NCBI RefSeq assembly: GCF_014207535.1
Contig: NZ_JACHGK010000001.1
Coordinates: 496,001-560,000, forward strand
Direction of reading: 5' to 3'
Origin: Bacillus benzoevorans
Lineage (GTDB): Bacteria; Bacillota; Bacilli; Bacillales; Cytobacillaceae
Length of the DNA stretch: 64,000 nt
The position numbers and the translations under genes were made by a program. Of the stretch, positions 53,000 through 62,467 are shown piece by piece (position 1 is the stretch's first letter; each line of letters begins with the position of its first letter). The notes under the pieces were generated by a model, which was given only the letters and a program-made list of their open reading frames with translations, did not search any database and was not told where the DNA came from.

Positions 53000-54279
53000 T
53001 GTTGTTGGCAAATCTATTATTATACGTATCTCTTTTTCTTATTTGGGGGATGTTGTTTTATCATGCGTTTCTCATGATTGGCGGTTATTTGCATTCATTG
53101 AAATTTGAAAAATTCAAACGTAAATTAACGGTACCTTCCCATGGATATCCGACGGTCAGTGTCCTGATACCGGCACATAATGAAGAGGTCGTTATTGAGG
53201 ATACGATTAAGTCCATGATCAAGCTGAATTATCCGAAGGAAAGGCTGGAAGTGATCGTGATTAATGATAATTCCAGTGATCAGACAGGTTCGATTATCGA
53301 CAAATATGCGGAACAGTATCCATTTATTAAGGCGGTTCATACGAAACCGCCGCATGCGGGGAAAGGAAAATCGGGAGCATTAAATCAGGGGTTAGCGAAT
53401 TCTAGCGGAGAATTAATCATTGTCTATGATGCAGATAATACACCGGAGCCGGATGCCGTTCGTAATTTAGCATTAGGATTAGCGAATGATGATAAGGCTG
53501 GGGCACTTGTAGGAAAATTCCGTGTCGTGAATGCGCAGAAAAATTTATTAACCAGGCTGATTAATATTGAAACACTTACATTTCAATGGTTGGCACAGGC
53601 GGGACGCTGGTTTTGGTTCAAAATGACAACCATTCCAGGGACGAATTTTGCCATTCGAAGATCGATCTTAGACAGACTTGGCGGCTGGGATGAAAAGGCT
53701 CTTTCTGAGGATACCGAGTTAAGTATCCGGGTATATAACCTTGGCTATTATATCCGCTTTTTCCCTGCTGCAATCACTTGGGAGCAGGAGCCGGAGACGA
53801 TCGGTGTTTGGTGGCGCCAAAGGACAAGGTGGGCAAGGGGAAATCAATATGTGATTATGAAATACTTTCTTACCTTTTATAAATTAAAAAATAAAAAAGT
53901 CTTTCTTGACCTCTTTTATTTCTTATTTACTTATTTCTTGTTCTTTGGCGGTATTATCCTGTCACATGGTATTTTTATCGTCAATTTAATCGTAGATTTA
54001 GAATTGACCATCGGATTGGTGTCTTATGCGCTGTTATTGATAGGGTTTCTCCTCTTCGTCACAGAAGTGTGTCTGGCATTAAGTATGGAAAGTAACCAAT
54101 TAACCTGGAAAAACTTTTTCATCGTATTATTGATGTATTTTACTTATTCACAGTTGTGGGTCTTTCTCGTCGTACGCTCATCTTATTTAGAAGCAAAGAG
54201 AATCCTGCTCGGTCAGGAAGTGAAATGGTATAAGACACAAAGATTTAAACAAGATACGGATCATAAATCAGCTGTATAA
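52996..54279 (+). CDS. Processive family 2 glycosyltransferase (YdaM/IcaA-like)
   Basis: About 427 residues. The start overlaps the previous stop (ATGA); ATG 52999 or TTG 53005 are also possible. One N-terminal helix, a cytosolic GT-A domain with PAHNEE, VINDNSSD (Asp91), YDADN (Asp145/147), LSEDTE (Asp239) and RQRTRW (QxxRW at 275-279), then three to four C-terminal helices. The D, DxD, ED, QxxRW set marks a polymerising synthase like hyaluronan, PNAG or cellulose synthases. Similar in size to B. subtilis YdaM. Donor sugar likely UDP-HexNAc. Confidence 0.88.
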   Translation: MMLLANLLLYVSLFLIWGMLFYHAFLMIGGYLHSLKFEKFKRKLTVPSHGYPTVSVLIPAHNEEVVIEDTIKSMIKLNYPKERLEVIVINDNSSDQTGSIIDKYAEQYPFIKAVHTKPPHAGKGKSGALNQGLANSSGELIIVYDADNTPEPDAVRNLALGLANDDKAGALVGKFRVVNAQKNLLTRLINIETLTFQWLAQAGRWFWFKMTTIPGTNFAIRRSILDRLGGWDEKALSEDTELSIRVYNLGYYIRFFPAAITWEQEPETIGVWWRQRTRWARGNQYVIMKYFLTFYKLKNKKVFLDLFYFLFTYFLFFGGIILSHGIFIVNLIVDLELTIGLVSYALLLIGFLLFVTEVCLALSMESNQLTWKNFFIVLLMYFTYSQLWVFLVVRSSYLEAKRILLGQEVKWYKTQRFKQDTDHKSAV

Positions 54280-54305
54280 AAAACTTATGTAGAGGTGGAG
54301 TGTTC

Positions 54306-55451
54306 ATGAAAGTAATGACCATTTTTGGAACAAGACCAGAAGGAATTAAAATGGCACCCGTGGTAAAAATGTTAAAAATGGATCCGGAGATCGATTGTAT
54401 TGTTGTCAATACAGCCCAGCATCGGGAAATGCTCGATCAAGTCCTAGAATTGTTTGATATTATTCCAGATTATGATTTAAATATGATGCGGGCAGGACAA
54501 TCAGTCGAACAACTGACGGGTTCCATGCTTACCAAGCTTTCAGCCATAATTGAACAGGAGAAGCCTGATATCGTACTGGTTCACGGAGATACGTCGACAA
54601 CCCTTATGGGTGCATTTGCTGCTTTTTTGCAAAAAGTGCCGCTTGGACACGTTGAAGCGGGCTTACGAACCTATCAAAAATATTCTCCTTTTCCGGAGGA
54701 AATGAACCGGCAGATGGTCAGCCGCCTGGCAGACTATCATTTCGCACCGACGGAAAGAAATAAAAGCGACTTATTAATGGAAAATATTGCTGAAAAATCG
54801 ATTTATGTAGTTGGAAATACTGTCATTGATGCCCTATTAGATGTATCGATAAAACCGTATGAATTTAAGGGAGAATTAAAAGATATTTTTTCGAACGGAC
54901 TTCATACTATTTTATTAACGACACATAGGCGTGAAAACTTTGCTGACCTTGAAAACATTTATGAGGCGATTAATCAATTGATTCATGAGTATAAAAATAT
55001 TCAAGTGGTTTTTCCCATTCATAGAAATCCTGAGATCCGGAAAAAAGTCTATCAATCTTTTTCTCACAGTGAACGTGTCCATTTAATCGAACCTTTAGAT
55101 TATGAAAGCTTTGTCCATGTGATGAAGCATTCTTTCCTTGTTATTACGGATTCAGGCGGCATACAAGAGGAGGCGCCTTCCTTAGGAAAGCCAGTCCTTG
55201 TGGCTCGAGAGACAACCGAACGTCCTGAGGGTGTAGAAGCCGGGACCCTAAGATTGGTCGGGACATCGGCACAAAAAATTTACGAGGAATGCAGCAAGCT
55301 CATTCTTGATCATAGTGAATATTATAAAATGGGGGAAATCAAGAATCCATTTGGTGATGGAAATACCTCCAGTCGGATTGTAGAAATCATTAAAGCGGAA
55401 CTCAAGCAGCAATGCGAGACAAAGAAGTCACTTGTAGAAGTGGAAAAATAG
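54306..55451 (+). CDS. mnaA: UDP-N-acetylglucosamine 2-epimerase (non-hydrolysing)
   Basis: Interconverts UDP-GlcNAc and UDP-ManNAc. 381 residues from ATG 54306 after AGAGGTGGAGTGTTC. MTIFGTRPEGIKMAPVV, NTAQHREMLD, VLVHGDTSTTLMGAFAAFLQ, GHVEAGLRTYQKYSPFPEEMNRQM and TDSGGIQEEAPSLGKPVLVARETTERPEG are all conserved. The chromosome may hold another copy for wall polymers; this one is embedded in the polysaccharide operon, implying a ManNAc-containing or GlcNAc-derived polymer. Confidence 0.95.
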   Translation: MKVMTIFGTRPEGIKMAPVVKMLKMDPEIDCIVVNTAQHREMLDQVLELFDIIPDYDLNMMRAGQSVEQLTGSMLTKLSAIIEQEKPDIVLVHGDTSTTLMGAFAAFLQKVPLGHVEAGLRTYQKYSPFPEEMNRQMVSRLADYHFAPTERNKSDLLMENIAEKSIYVVGNTVIDALLDVSIKPYEFKGELKDIFSNGLHTILLTTHRRENFADLENIYEAINQLIHEYKNIQVVFPIHRNPEIRKKVYQSFSHSERVHLIEPLDYESFVHVMKHSFLVITDSGGIQEEAPSLGKPVLVARETTERPEGVEAGTLRLVGTSAQKIYEECSKLILDHSEYYKMGEIKNPFGDGNTSSRIVEIIKAELKQQCETKKSLVEVEK

Positions 55452-55466
55452 TTAGCTGGTGAAGAT

Positions 55467-56579
55467 GTGAAAAAAAGCAGGTGGACATTGGTGATGATGA
55501 TTATGCTAGTCGGTATTGCGCTTCTGTTCTTTTTGCTGAATAAGGAAGGGCAGTCATCAATACCAGCAGCTACAGAAGAATTTATTGATGAATGGTTAAG
55601 AAACGAAAATGGAACACTGGCAACTTATATGGAGCCAACAGAAACCGAAGATGAAGATTTGGTACAAGGGAGAGAGGCATTGTCAGAATCCATCGGGTTA
55701 TGGATGGACTATGCCCTTCTCAAGGAAGATAAAAGATTATTTGCAGAGGCCTTTCAGTTGTTAGAGGGATATTTTCTTGAGGATGATGGATTTGTCCATT
55801 GGAAATTGACAGAGACAGGAGAAAGTGAGGTTTCAACAAATGCCCTTGTAGATGATCTCCGCCTGATTCATGCTTTATTTCTCGCTAGTGAAAAATGGAA
55901 AGTGAATAAATATGAAAAGGCAGCAGTCCGAATTAGCCAATATATCACACAGTACAATCGTTACCAATATATATTAACTGATTTTTATGATAAGGAACAT
56001 CATTATGCAAGTCATCGTCTTATGTTGTCATACATTGAACCGGATGCCCTAAAAGCACTAAAGGAGAGGGGATTAATCGGGACAGAAATGTATGAGAATA
56101 TGCTGGGCATACTAGAAAATTCACCACAAGAAGGTCCGTTTTTCCCAAAATTCTTTGATATCAAAAAGGAAGAATATTCATATGATCGCAGCATTAATAT
56201 GATAGACCAGTCACTTGCCGCTTATTATATTGAAAAAAGCGGTTATTCTACAGACCAGTTTCTTGCCTTTATTAAGCAGGAATTAACATTGCACGGGAAA
56301 GTCGTTGGTCAATACGATAAAGTAACAAAAAGTCCAATAGTAGAATACGAGTCGCCAGCTCTATATGGCTGGCTTATCCTATATAGCATCGAAGCGGGTG
56401 AAAAAGAACTGGCACTACAACTTTATCAAGAGATGGTAAAATTTCGTACTCCGTACTTGAAATATAAGGGGGGGTATTCAGTCTATCATAATAATACACA
56501 TATATTTGATAATTTAGTCCCTTTATTAGCAGAAAGAACTCTGTGTAATTTGAAGTTGGTAAAAGTGGTTAATCCATAA
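55467..56579 (+). CDS. Family 8 glycoside hydrolase-like membrane-anchored protein (YdaJ-like)
   Basis: 370 residues, GTG start at 55467 (weak GGTGAAG upstream), 15 bp after mnaA. N-terminal helix (7-24) anchors it; the rest is an (alpha/alpha)6-type domain like GH8 endoglycanases and B. subtilis YdaJ: LSESIGLWMDYALLKEDKRLFAEAF near 70-95 and VSTNALVDDLRLIHALF with acidic candidates near 125-140. In synthase-dependent systems such hydrolases trim the nascent chain. Catalysis is not proven from sequence. Last gene of the unit. Confidence 0.78.
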   Translation: MKKSRWTLVMMIMLVGIALLFFLLNKEGQSSIPAATEEFIDEWLRNENGTLATYMEPTETEDEDLVQGREALSESIGLWMDYALLKEDKRLFAEAFQLLEGYFLEDDGFVHWKLTETGESEVSTNALVDDLRLIHALFLASEKWKVNKYEKAAVRISQYITQYNRYQYILTDFYDKEHHYASHRLMLSYIEPDALKALKERGLIGTEMYENMLGILENSPQEGPFFPKFFDIKKEEYSYDRSINMIDQSLAAYYIEKSGYSTDQFLAFIKQELTLHGKVVGQYDKVTKSPIVEYESPALYGWLILYSIEAGEKELALQLYQEMVKFRTPYLKYKGGYSVYHNNTHIFDNLVPLLAERTLCNLKLVKVVNP

Positions 56580-56622
56580 TACATTGTCGTTAGAGGATAT
56601 TCCTGACTGGTATGTAAGCAAT

Positions 56623-56650
56623 CCAAAAGCCAATAAAGTTTGGCTTTTGG
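56623..56650. terminator. Convergent terminator between the ydaJ-like gene and the response regulator
   Basis: CCAAAAGCCAA (56623-56633) pairs perfectly with TTGGCTTTTGG (56640-56650). T-runs are weak on both sides. Confidence 0.65.
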
Positions 56651-56663
56651 ACGATATGTTTAA

Positions 56664-57779
56664 TTAAAAGAGAGAATGATAAATTCTCGTCAGGGATATA
56701 TCCGGTTCAATTCCCAAATCTTCTGTCAGCCGCTCTTTGTATCTTTCAAAAAGTATTATCGCCTCAGAGCGGTTGCCTTGGTGAATAAGTATCTCCATAC
56801 ATTGTTTCATCATTTCATCGTCATATGGGTTCATTTTTAATTGCAACTGAAGAAAATGGAGAGTTTTGTTGTCATCAATATTTTGGTGGAATGCTATTGC
56901 TCTATTTAAAAGAGCGGATACTTTTTCGTGATATTTCTGTGATGATTCATACGCCCATTCGTATCCATTTAATTCCATATAGGCTCCCGTATATAGCCCA
57001 ATGGCATTTTCTATCTCTAATATGTTTGTTTCATCCAAGGTATCTATATGCTGAAATATTCTTTCAACTTCAAACGCATCACAATCAATATTCTCCAACG
57101 TCATAGAATAGCATTGGTTAGAAAAGGTAATACAATTGGAATACCCTAGTCCATTAAGTATTTTTCGCAGATGGGACAGGCATGTGTGAAGATTTATTTT
57201 CGACTTTTTGTAGTCTTGGTCAGGCCATAAACTTTCTATTAGAACGTCGCGATTAATATATTCATGCATATGGGTGAGCAGGAATCCAAATAATTCCTTC
57301 ACCTTAGCTGTTTTAAAATGAATAGGCTGCTCATTTTGAAAAGCCTGTAATTCATGAAAACATCTAATCTTGAGTGTGTTATCGGGAGATTCTTGAGTTG
57401 GAGGATCTTTTATTTCTCCGATTTTCTCCTTCAGTCTATTAATCGTTTTCTGAAGTCGTCTTTTTGTAACAGGCTTTAATAAGTAATCAATTGAATTGAT
57501 TTCAAATGCTTTTACTGCATATTCTGAATGGGCGGTTACAAAAACAATATGGATAGATGATTGAATCGATAGGATCGCCTCGGCAAAGTCTAATCCGTTC
57601 AATTCCCCCATTTCAATGTCTAGAAAAGCAACATCAACTTTTTCTCTTTTCAAATCTGAAAGGATCTTTTCCTGCTTTGTATACGTATGAACAATACAAA
57701 TATCAGGAAACTCTTTTAATTTATTTTCTAATGAAAGGAGAGAAAACTCCTCATCATCAACTATTATCGTTCGAATCAT
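56664..57779 (-). CDS. SARP-type response regulator (REC, winged helix, BTAD)
   Basis: 371 residues. Receiver domain (1-120) with acidic pair DD (8-9), phospho-acceptor Asp54 in FLDIEMG, Thr82 and Lys102. Next an OmpR-like winged helix (about 140-235) and a bacterial transcriptional activation domain of TPR-like helices (about 240-371: AFEVERIFQHID, ELNGYEWAYESSQKYHEKV, ALLNRAIAFHQ, LFERYKERLTEDLGIEPD), the layout of SARP/AfsR-type activators fused to a receiver. Convergent with the polysaccharide operon, divergent from the hybrid kinase at 57916, its likely partner. ATG follows AGAAGGAA. Confidence 0.9.
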   Translation of the reverse strand: MIRTIIVDDEEFSLLSLENKLKEFPDICIVHTYTKQEKILSDLKREKVDVAFLDIEMGELNGLDFAEAILSIQSSIHIVFVTAHSEYAVKAFEINSIDYLLKPVTKRRLQKTINRLKEKIGEIKDPPTQESPDNTLKIRCFHELQAFQNEQPIHFKTAKVKELFGFLLTHMHEYINRDVLIESLWPDQDYKKSKINLHTCLSHLRKILNGLGYSNCITFSNQCYSMTLENIDCDAFEVERIFQHIDTLDETNILEIENAIGLYTGAYMELNGYEWAYESSQKYHEKVSALLNRAIAFHQNIDDNKTLHFLQLQLKMNPYDDEMMKQCMEILIHQGNRSEAIILFERYKERLTEDLGIEPDISLTRIYHSLF

Positions 57780-57915
57780 TAAATATTCCTTCTTTATACC
57801 ATATAATATATATTAATAGTGTAAAATAATGTAAAAAATAGGTTAATATGATCATTGTACTACAATATTATAATGATTTAAAATATTGTGACATCCAATC
57901 TATTAAGGAGAATTT

Positions 57916-60900
57916 ATGAAACGTAAAATAGCTGTAACTATTTCAGTATTCCTGTTTTGTATCACTCTTTTTTCTTTTGTAAAAGGTTCACCATTCTATT
58001 GGAAAAACGAGTCACATGTGGTAAAGGGTGTTTTAAATTTAGAAAATTGGAATGGAGAACAGCAAAAGGTTATTTCGTTAAATGGGGAATGGGAATTTTA
58101 TCCTAATGAATTGCTGGCTCCCGATACTTTTCAAGATGAGAAACAGCAGAAGCAATTTATACAAGTCCCTAATAATTGGGACAAGTATTTTTCAGGCAAA
58201 AACATAGAAACAGGTACATACCGCATAAAGGTTCAATTACCGGAGGATGGAATGTACGGATTGAAGGTAAATTCCATTCGGCATGCAAGCAAAGTATTTA
58301 TTAATGGGAATGTGGCTGGTGGCATAGGGATTCCCTCCTCCGATATAAGGAAATATGAATACCGTGAAGGGAAATATTTAGCATTAGGCAATAGTGAAAA
58401 TAGGAACATCGAAATTGTGATTCATTGTGCTAATGTGAATCTGCCAAATGGAGGGATCGTAAAACCCATTCTTTTTGGAAAGACTGATGACATTATTAAG
58501 GTTTCAAATCAAAGCATATTATTTGATGGTTTCATAGTTGGCGGTTATTTTTTATTAGCGATCGTCTATTTTCTTCACTATATTCTAGGGAGAAAACAAT
58601 TGAATGAATTATACTTTGCCCTATTCAGTTTATTTCAAAGTGTATATGTTTCAACTCAGAACGAGAAAATTATATATCTGTTTTTTCCGGAAATACCCAA
58701 TCCGTTATTGTTAAGCATTCAGTTATCCTTCATCCATTTATCCGCTTTATTCTTTTTATTATTTGTACATGATTTATTTCGTGAGGCTGAAAATCAAATC
58801 ATTACGAAGTGCCTTGTAATGTTGATAAGTGTACAAGCGATATTATTTGGGATACCTAACTTAGTTCATTCCATTACTTATCCGATGATTCCAATCCAAT
58901 ATATCCAAATTTATCTTGTCTTTATATCGGGGATCACATATGTTTATCTATTTATCATTTTAATCAGGGCATTTTTTAAGTACAAAGAAGGAGCCGGATT
59001 AATATTAATTGCTGTTACCGCTTTTACTTGTTATGGACTTTCCCTGGGACTTGAACTGCTTCTAGAAATTGATGTCAGCCAAATTCCTCTATTATTATAT
59101 CTCTTGATGAGTGTGTGCCTTTCTTTTTTCATTGCCTTCCGGCGTCAATTAGCCTATGAAAGAATAGATTATCTGGCACAGGAACTATTGGTACAGGGGC
59201 AGTTAAAGAATCAATTCATTATAAATATCGCTCAAGAGTTGAAAGGACCGATGGATAGCATTCTTGATTCCTCCAAAAGGCTTATGGAAGGAAGAGAGGG
59301 ACCTTTAAAAAGGAAGCAGCAGGAATTAGTGATATTTATTCATGAATTAGGTAAAAAACTAGATTGTTTAGCCTATGATCTAAGAAATGTGAGTTCAAAC
59401 CGTACAAAATTGAAGTTAAACTTACAGCCAGTGGATGTGAAAATCCTGTATAACATGGTGGATGAATTATCATTTTTAATTAAAAACCCTGATGACTTAT
59501 TTATTGAAAACAACATCCCGCTAGATCTTCCGAATGTGCTTGCTGAGGAAAATAGTTTGAAACAAATTGTCTACAATCTTATCCACAATGCAATAAAGTT
59601 CACGAGGTCTGGAAAAATTACTGTATCAGCAGATGTAAAGGGGAACATGATGCATATTTCTGTAGAAGATACTGGGATTGGGGTTGAAGAGAAATATTTA
59701 GAGCAGATATTTGAAACCTTTTATCAAGTTCCCTATGCAAATAATGAACGTTTGGGAGGATTGGGAATTGGATTAAGCATTACAAAGCATTTGGTGGAAT
59801 TGATGGGCGGGGAGATTTCGGTTACTTCAAAACCGAAGAAAGGCACTTGTTTTACGATTACTTTACCGCTCCAAACAGGAGAGCTTCAAGGTTCCGCGAA
59901 GGAGACATACAGTCATCCTGCGGCTGCGATTGAAATGTCGGAGGAATTGATGCCAGAAAGAGTTTTATCTCAGGGTCAGAGGGATCCCCAAATATTATTG
60001 GTCGGCGAAGATGACCAGCAATTAGTAAGTATGAGTACGTTTTTATCGGGACAGGGGTATTATATTATGACATGTACGAATAGTGAGGATGCTTTGAATC
60101 TATTAAAGAAAAAAGAAATAGATCTCACGATTATTGATCTAATGATGTCTCATAACTCTGGATATGAATTAATAAAAAATATTAGGGCAGAACACCATTT
60201 AGTTGAACTTCCTATTCTTATTTTGACAGCATCCGGTCAGTTTAGTAATCGATTTCACTTTTTCCAAATAGGTGCAAATGATGTCATGCAAAAACCGATT
60301 ATTCATGGAGAGTTTATCTCCCGGATACAGTCGCTGCTTGCCATGAAAGATGCCGTACAGCAATCCGTTCACAATGAACTCAATTACTATTATGCACAAA
60401 TCACGCCCCATTTTCTTTTTAATACTTTAAATACGATCATTGGATTAAGCTATAAGGATACCGAAAAGACAAGAGAAGCTCTTGAGCACTTAGCGGTTTA
60501 TTTTCGCGCAAAATTAGATTTTCAGAAACATCATAGTGTTGTGTGGCTCGATGAAGAGATTGAATTAGTCCAGTCTTATCTGGAAATAGAGAAGCTCCGC
60601 TTTGGAGAACGATTAATCATTGAATATGATATTGATGAGAATATTAATGTGTTAATACCGGCAATGACCATTCAGCCTTTAGTAGAAAATGCTGTTTTAC
60701 ATGGATTATCCAGTATGAAAGAGAGCGGGATTTTGAAATTATCCATTGGGGAAGAGGATCGCTTTATTAAAATAACAATTGAAGACAATGGAGCAGGAAT
60801 TCCAGAAAACAAACAAAGCCAACTTCTTCACGGACAAAATCAGAGAATTGGATTTAAGAATCCTGTGGAAAAATTAAAATTAATTAAACATTCTTCTTTT

Positions 60901-60960
60901 CACTTATGGAGTGAAGTTGGCAAAGGTACAAAAATTACGATTCTACTACCTAGAGAATAA
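57916..60960 (+). CDS. Hybrid sensor histidine kinase, 7TMR-DISM type, two kinase modules
   Basis: 1014 residues. Signal/first helix, extracytoplasmic galactose-binding-like domain (about 35-190, GEWEFYPNELL, GTYRIKVQLPEDG), seven membrane helices (about 200-405), a first kinase module (about 420-655) with N-box NLIHNAIKF, DTGIG and GGLGIGLSI, a receiver (about 691-805) with Asp741, Thr771 and Lys793, and a LytS-type module (about 815-1014) with His832 in ITPHFLFN and its own ATPase (PLVENAVLHG, DNGAGIP). In the first module the H-box reads NIAQELKGPM: Gln440 stands where the phospho-His should be. Divergent partner: the SARP regulator. Confidence 0.92.
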   Translation: MKRKIAVTISVFLFCITLFSFVKGSPFYWKNESHVVKGVLNLENWNGEQQKVISLNGEWEFYPNELLAPDTFQDEKQQKQFIQVPNNWDKYFSGKNIETGTYRIKVQLPEDGMYGLKVNSIRHASKVFINGNVAGGIGIPSSDIRKYEYREGKYLALGNSENRNIEIVIHCANVNLPNGGIVKPILFGKTDDIIKVSNQSILFDGFIVGGYFLLAIVYFLHYILGRKQLNELYFALFSLFQSVYVSTQNEKIIYLFFPEIPNPLLLSIQLSFIHLSALFFLLFVHDLFREAENQIITKCLVMLISVQAILFGIPNLVHSITYPMIPIQYIQIYLVFISGITYVYLFIILIRAFFKYKEGAGLILIAVTAFTCYGLSLGLELLLEIDVSQIPLLLYLLMSVCLSFFIAFRRQLAYERIDYLAQELLVQGQLKNQFIINIAQELKGPMDSILDSSKRLMEGREGPLKRKQQELVIFIHELGKKLDCLAYDLRNVSSNRTKLKLNLQPVDVKILYNMVDELSFLIKNPDDLFIENNIPLDLPNVLAEENSLKQIVYNLIHNAIKFTRSGKITVSADVKGNMMHISVEDTGIGVEEKYLEQIFETFYQVPYANNERLGGLGIGLSITKHLVELMGGEISVTSKPKKGTCFTITLPLQTGELQGSAKETYSHPAAAIEMSEELMPERVLSQGQRDPQILLVGEDDQQLVSMSTFLSGQGYYIMTCTNSEDALNLLKKKEIDLTIIDLMMSHNSGYELIKNIRAEHHLVELPILILTASGQFSNRFHFFQIGANDVMQKPIIHGEFISRIQSLLAMKDAVQQSVHNELNYYYAQITPHFLFNTLNTIIGLSYKDTEKTREALEHLAVYFRAKLDFQKHHSVVWLDEEIELVQSYLEIEKLRFGERLIIEYDIDENINVLIPAMTIQPLVENAVLHGLSSMKESGILKLSIGEEDRFIKITIEDNGAGIPENKQSQLLHGQNQRIGFKNPVEKLKLIKHSSFHLWSEVGKGTKITILLPRE

Positions 60961-60975
60961 TATTCTTTATTAAAA

Positions 60976-61020
60976 ATTATGCTGGAGCAGGCTGCTGATT
61001 TTCAGCGCCTGCTTCAGCGT
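60976..61020. terminator. Hairpin after the hybrid kinase
   Basis: GGAGCAGGCTGCTGA pairs with TCAGCGCCTGCTTC with a few mismatches, between two convergent gene ends. There is no clear T-run. Confidence 0.5.
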
Positions 61021-61040
61021 GATTCAATCACGACTTGGTG

Positions 61041-61613
61041 TTACGCCTTTAAAGCTTCCTCTACAAAAGTCATTAAGGTTCCATTTTTCACTTTTTCCGC
61101 TGTTTCTTTTCCTGCTAATGCCTCGATGATTGCTAAGGCAAAATAGGAAGTAGTCGCAGGACCGCGAGAAGTAATGACGTTCCCGTCTTTGACTACCGCT
61201 TCTTCCGAGAACTCCTTGAAATGAATTTGTCCTTCAAATCCTGGGTAGCAGGTTCCTTTTACTTTTTCGGCAATACCGGCCGCTTCCAAAGCCAGCGGTG
61301 AGGCACAAATAGAGGCTACCAGTTTATTATCCTTGTAGAAGGATTGTAAAAGGGATGTGACTTTTTCGTTTTCAGCAAGATTTGTTGCCCCTGGTATACC
61401 ACCAGGTGTGATGATCGCATCATATTCTTCACCTTGGATATCCTCAATTAATTTATCTGCTAGGATATGTACTCCATGTGCACTTACTGTTTCTAATTTT
61501 CCTGTAATCGATACGAGGTCGATAGAAATGTCTGCGCGGCGCAGGAAATCCACTACCGTTAACGCTTCAATTTCTTCATAGCCATTAGCTAATAAAATCA
61601 ATGTCTTTTTCAT
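61041..61613 (-). CDS. DJ-1/PfpI family protein
   Basis: 190 residues from ATG 61613 (AAGGGTGATATTA upstream). DJ-1 features: ILLANGYEEIEALTVVDFLRRADI (Glu near residue 15), DAIITPGGIPGATNLAE and the nucleophile elbow ASICASPLALEAAG with the reactive Cys, then SRGPATTSYFALAIIEAL. Possible roles are protein or metabolite deglycation, or chaperone; not resolvable here. Single gene. Confidence 0.9.
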   Translation of the reverse strand: MKKTLILLANGYEEIEALTVVDFLRRADISIDLVSITGKLETVSAHGVHILADKLIEDIQGEEYDAIITPGGIPGATNLAENEKVTSLLQSFYKDNKLVASICASPLALEAAGIAEKVKGTCYPGFEGQIHFKEFSEEAVVKDGNVITSRGPATTSYFALAIIEALAGKETAEKVKNGTLMTFVEEALKA

Positions 61614-61861
61614 TAATATCACCCTTTTTTTATCAGTATTAATGCTATTTTAAATGAAACGTCCTAATTTTCCAACTCTTTCACATTCATCCTGCAAGAT
61701 GAAATCTATTCACCCGCCTTTAAGAATGGAAACATCCTAATAGGAGAGGGGGATGAAAAAGTCAGCAGCTGCAGAAATGATTTCCGTTTGGTTGAGCCAA
61801 ATTGTATAATAGGATTCGATTCAGGAACCAACAAAGTTGTATACATAGGAGATGAATTCCC

Positions 61862-62413
61862 GTGGATTTTTTAACGGTTGATCACTGGGATGAAGACATA
61901 TGGCAAAAGTGGAAGGAGATTTATCTCGAAGCTTTTGGCGGAAAAAATGCAAAACCGGAGAAAGTTCTTCGCAATATGTTTCGCAAGCAGATGTCTTCTT
62001 TTCATTTGGCGGAGGATCAGGGCAGGGTTTACGCAATTGCTTTGTCCGGAAAATTAGAAGGAACAACCTCGCTTGTCATTGACTATCTAGCTGTGAAGAA
62101 GAATGCTAGAAAACAGGGGATCGGTGTGCAGATGGTTGATTATTTGAAACGATGGGCAAAGGACAATCATCACTTTGACAGTATTGTTATTGAAGTGGAA
62201 GCGGAAGAAACAGAGGAGAATACTGAGCGCGTGGAATTTTGGAAACAATGTGGATTTCAGGATACTTCGTATGTCCATCATTATAAAGTCGTCCCGGAGC
62301 CGTATCAGGCGATGTACCTCAAGTTAGTTCCCGAAGCATTTATTCCGGAAAAAGCCGAGACCATCTTCCAACATTTCAGCCAGTTTCATCAAAAATGTTT
62401 TCGCGGAGCATAA
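61862..62413 (+). CDS. GNAT family N-acetyltransferase
   Basis: 183 residues, GTG start at 61862 after TAGGAGATGAATTCCC. The acetyl-CoA binding motif A is VIDYLAVKKNARKQGIGVQMVDYLKRW, followed by VEFWKQCGFQDTS (motif B). Substrate unknown. Single gene between DJ-1 and a small gene. Confidence 0.85.
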   Translation: MDFLTVDHWDEDIWQKWKEIYLEAFGGKNAKPEKVLRNMFRKQMSSFHLAEDQGRVYAIALSGKLEGTTSLVIDYLAVKKNARKQGIGVQMVDYLKRWAKDNHHFDSIVIEVEAEETEENTERVEFWKQCGFQDTSYVHHYKVVPEPYQAMYLKLVPEAFIPEKAETIFQHFSQFHQKCFRGA

Positions 62414-62417
62414 ATAA

Positions 62418-62455
62418 AATGCGTTTCCAATATTGAATGGGAACGCATTTTTTAT
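62418..62455. terminator. Bidirectional terminator
   Basis: AATGCGTTTCC pairs with GGGAACGCATT around a 10-base loop, with T-runs on both strands. It ends the GNAT gene and the small minus-strand gene. Confidence 0.88.
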
Positions 62456-62467
62456 CATACCGGCATT

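Noticed and set aside
61753..61809. 18-codon frame after AGGAGAGGGGG
   Set aside because: The ribosome binding site is too close to the ATG and the peptide is very short.
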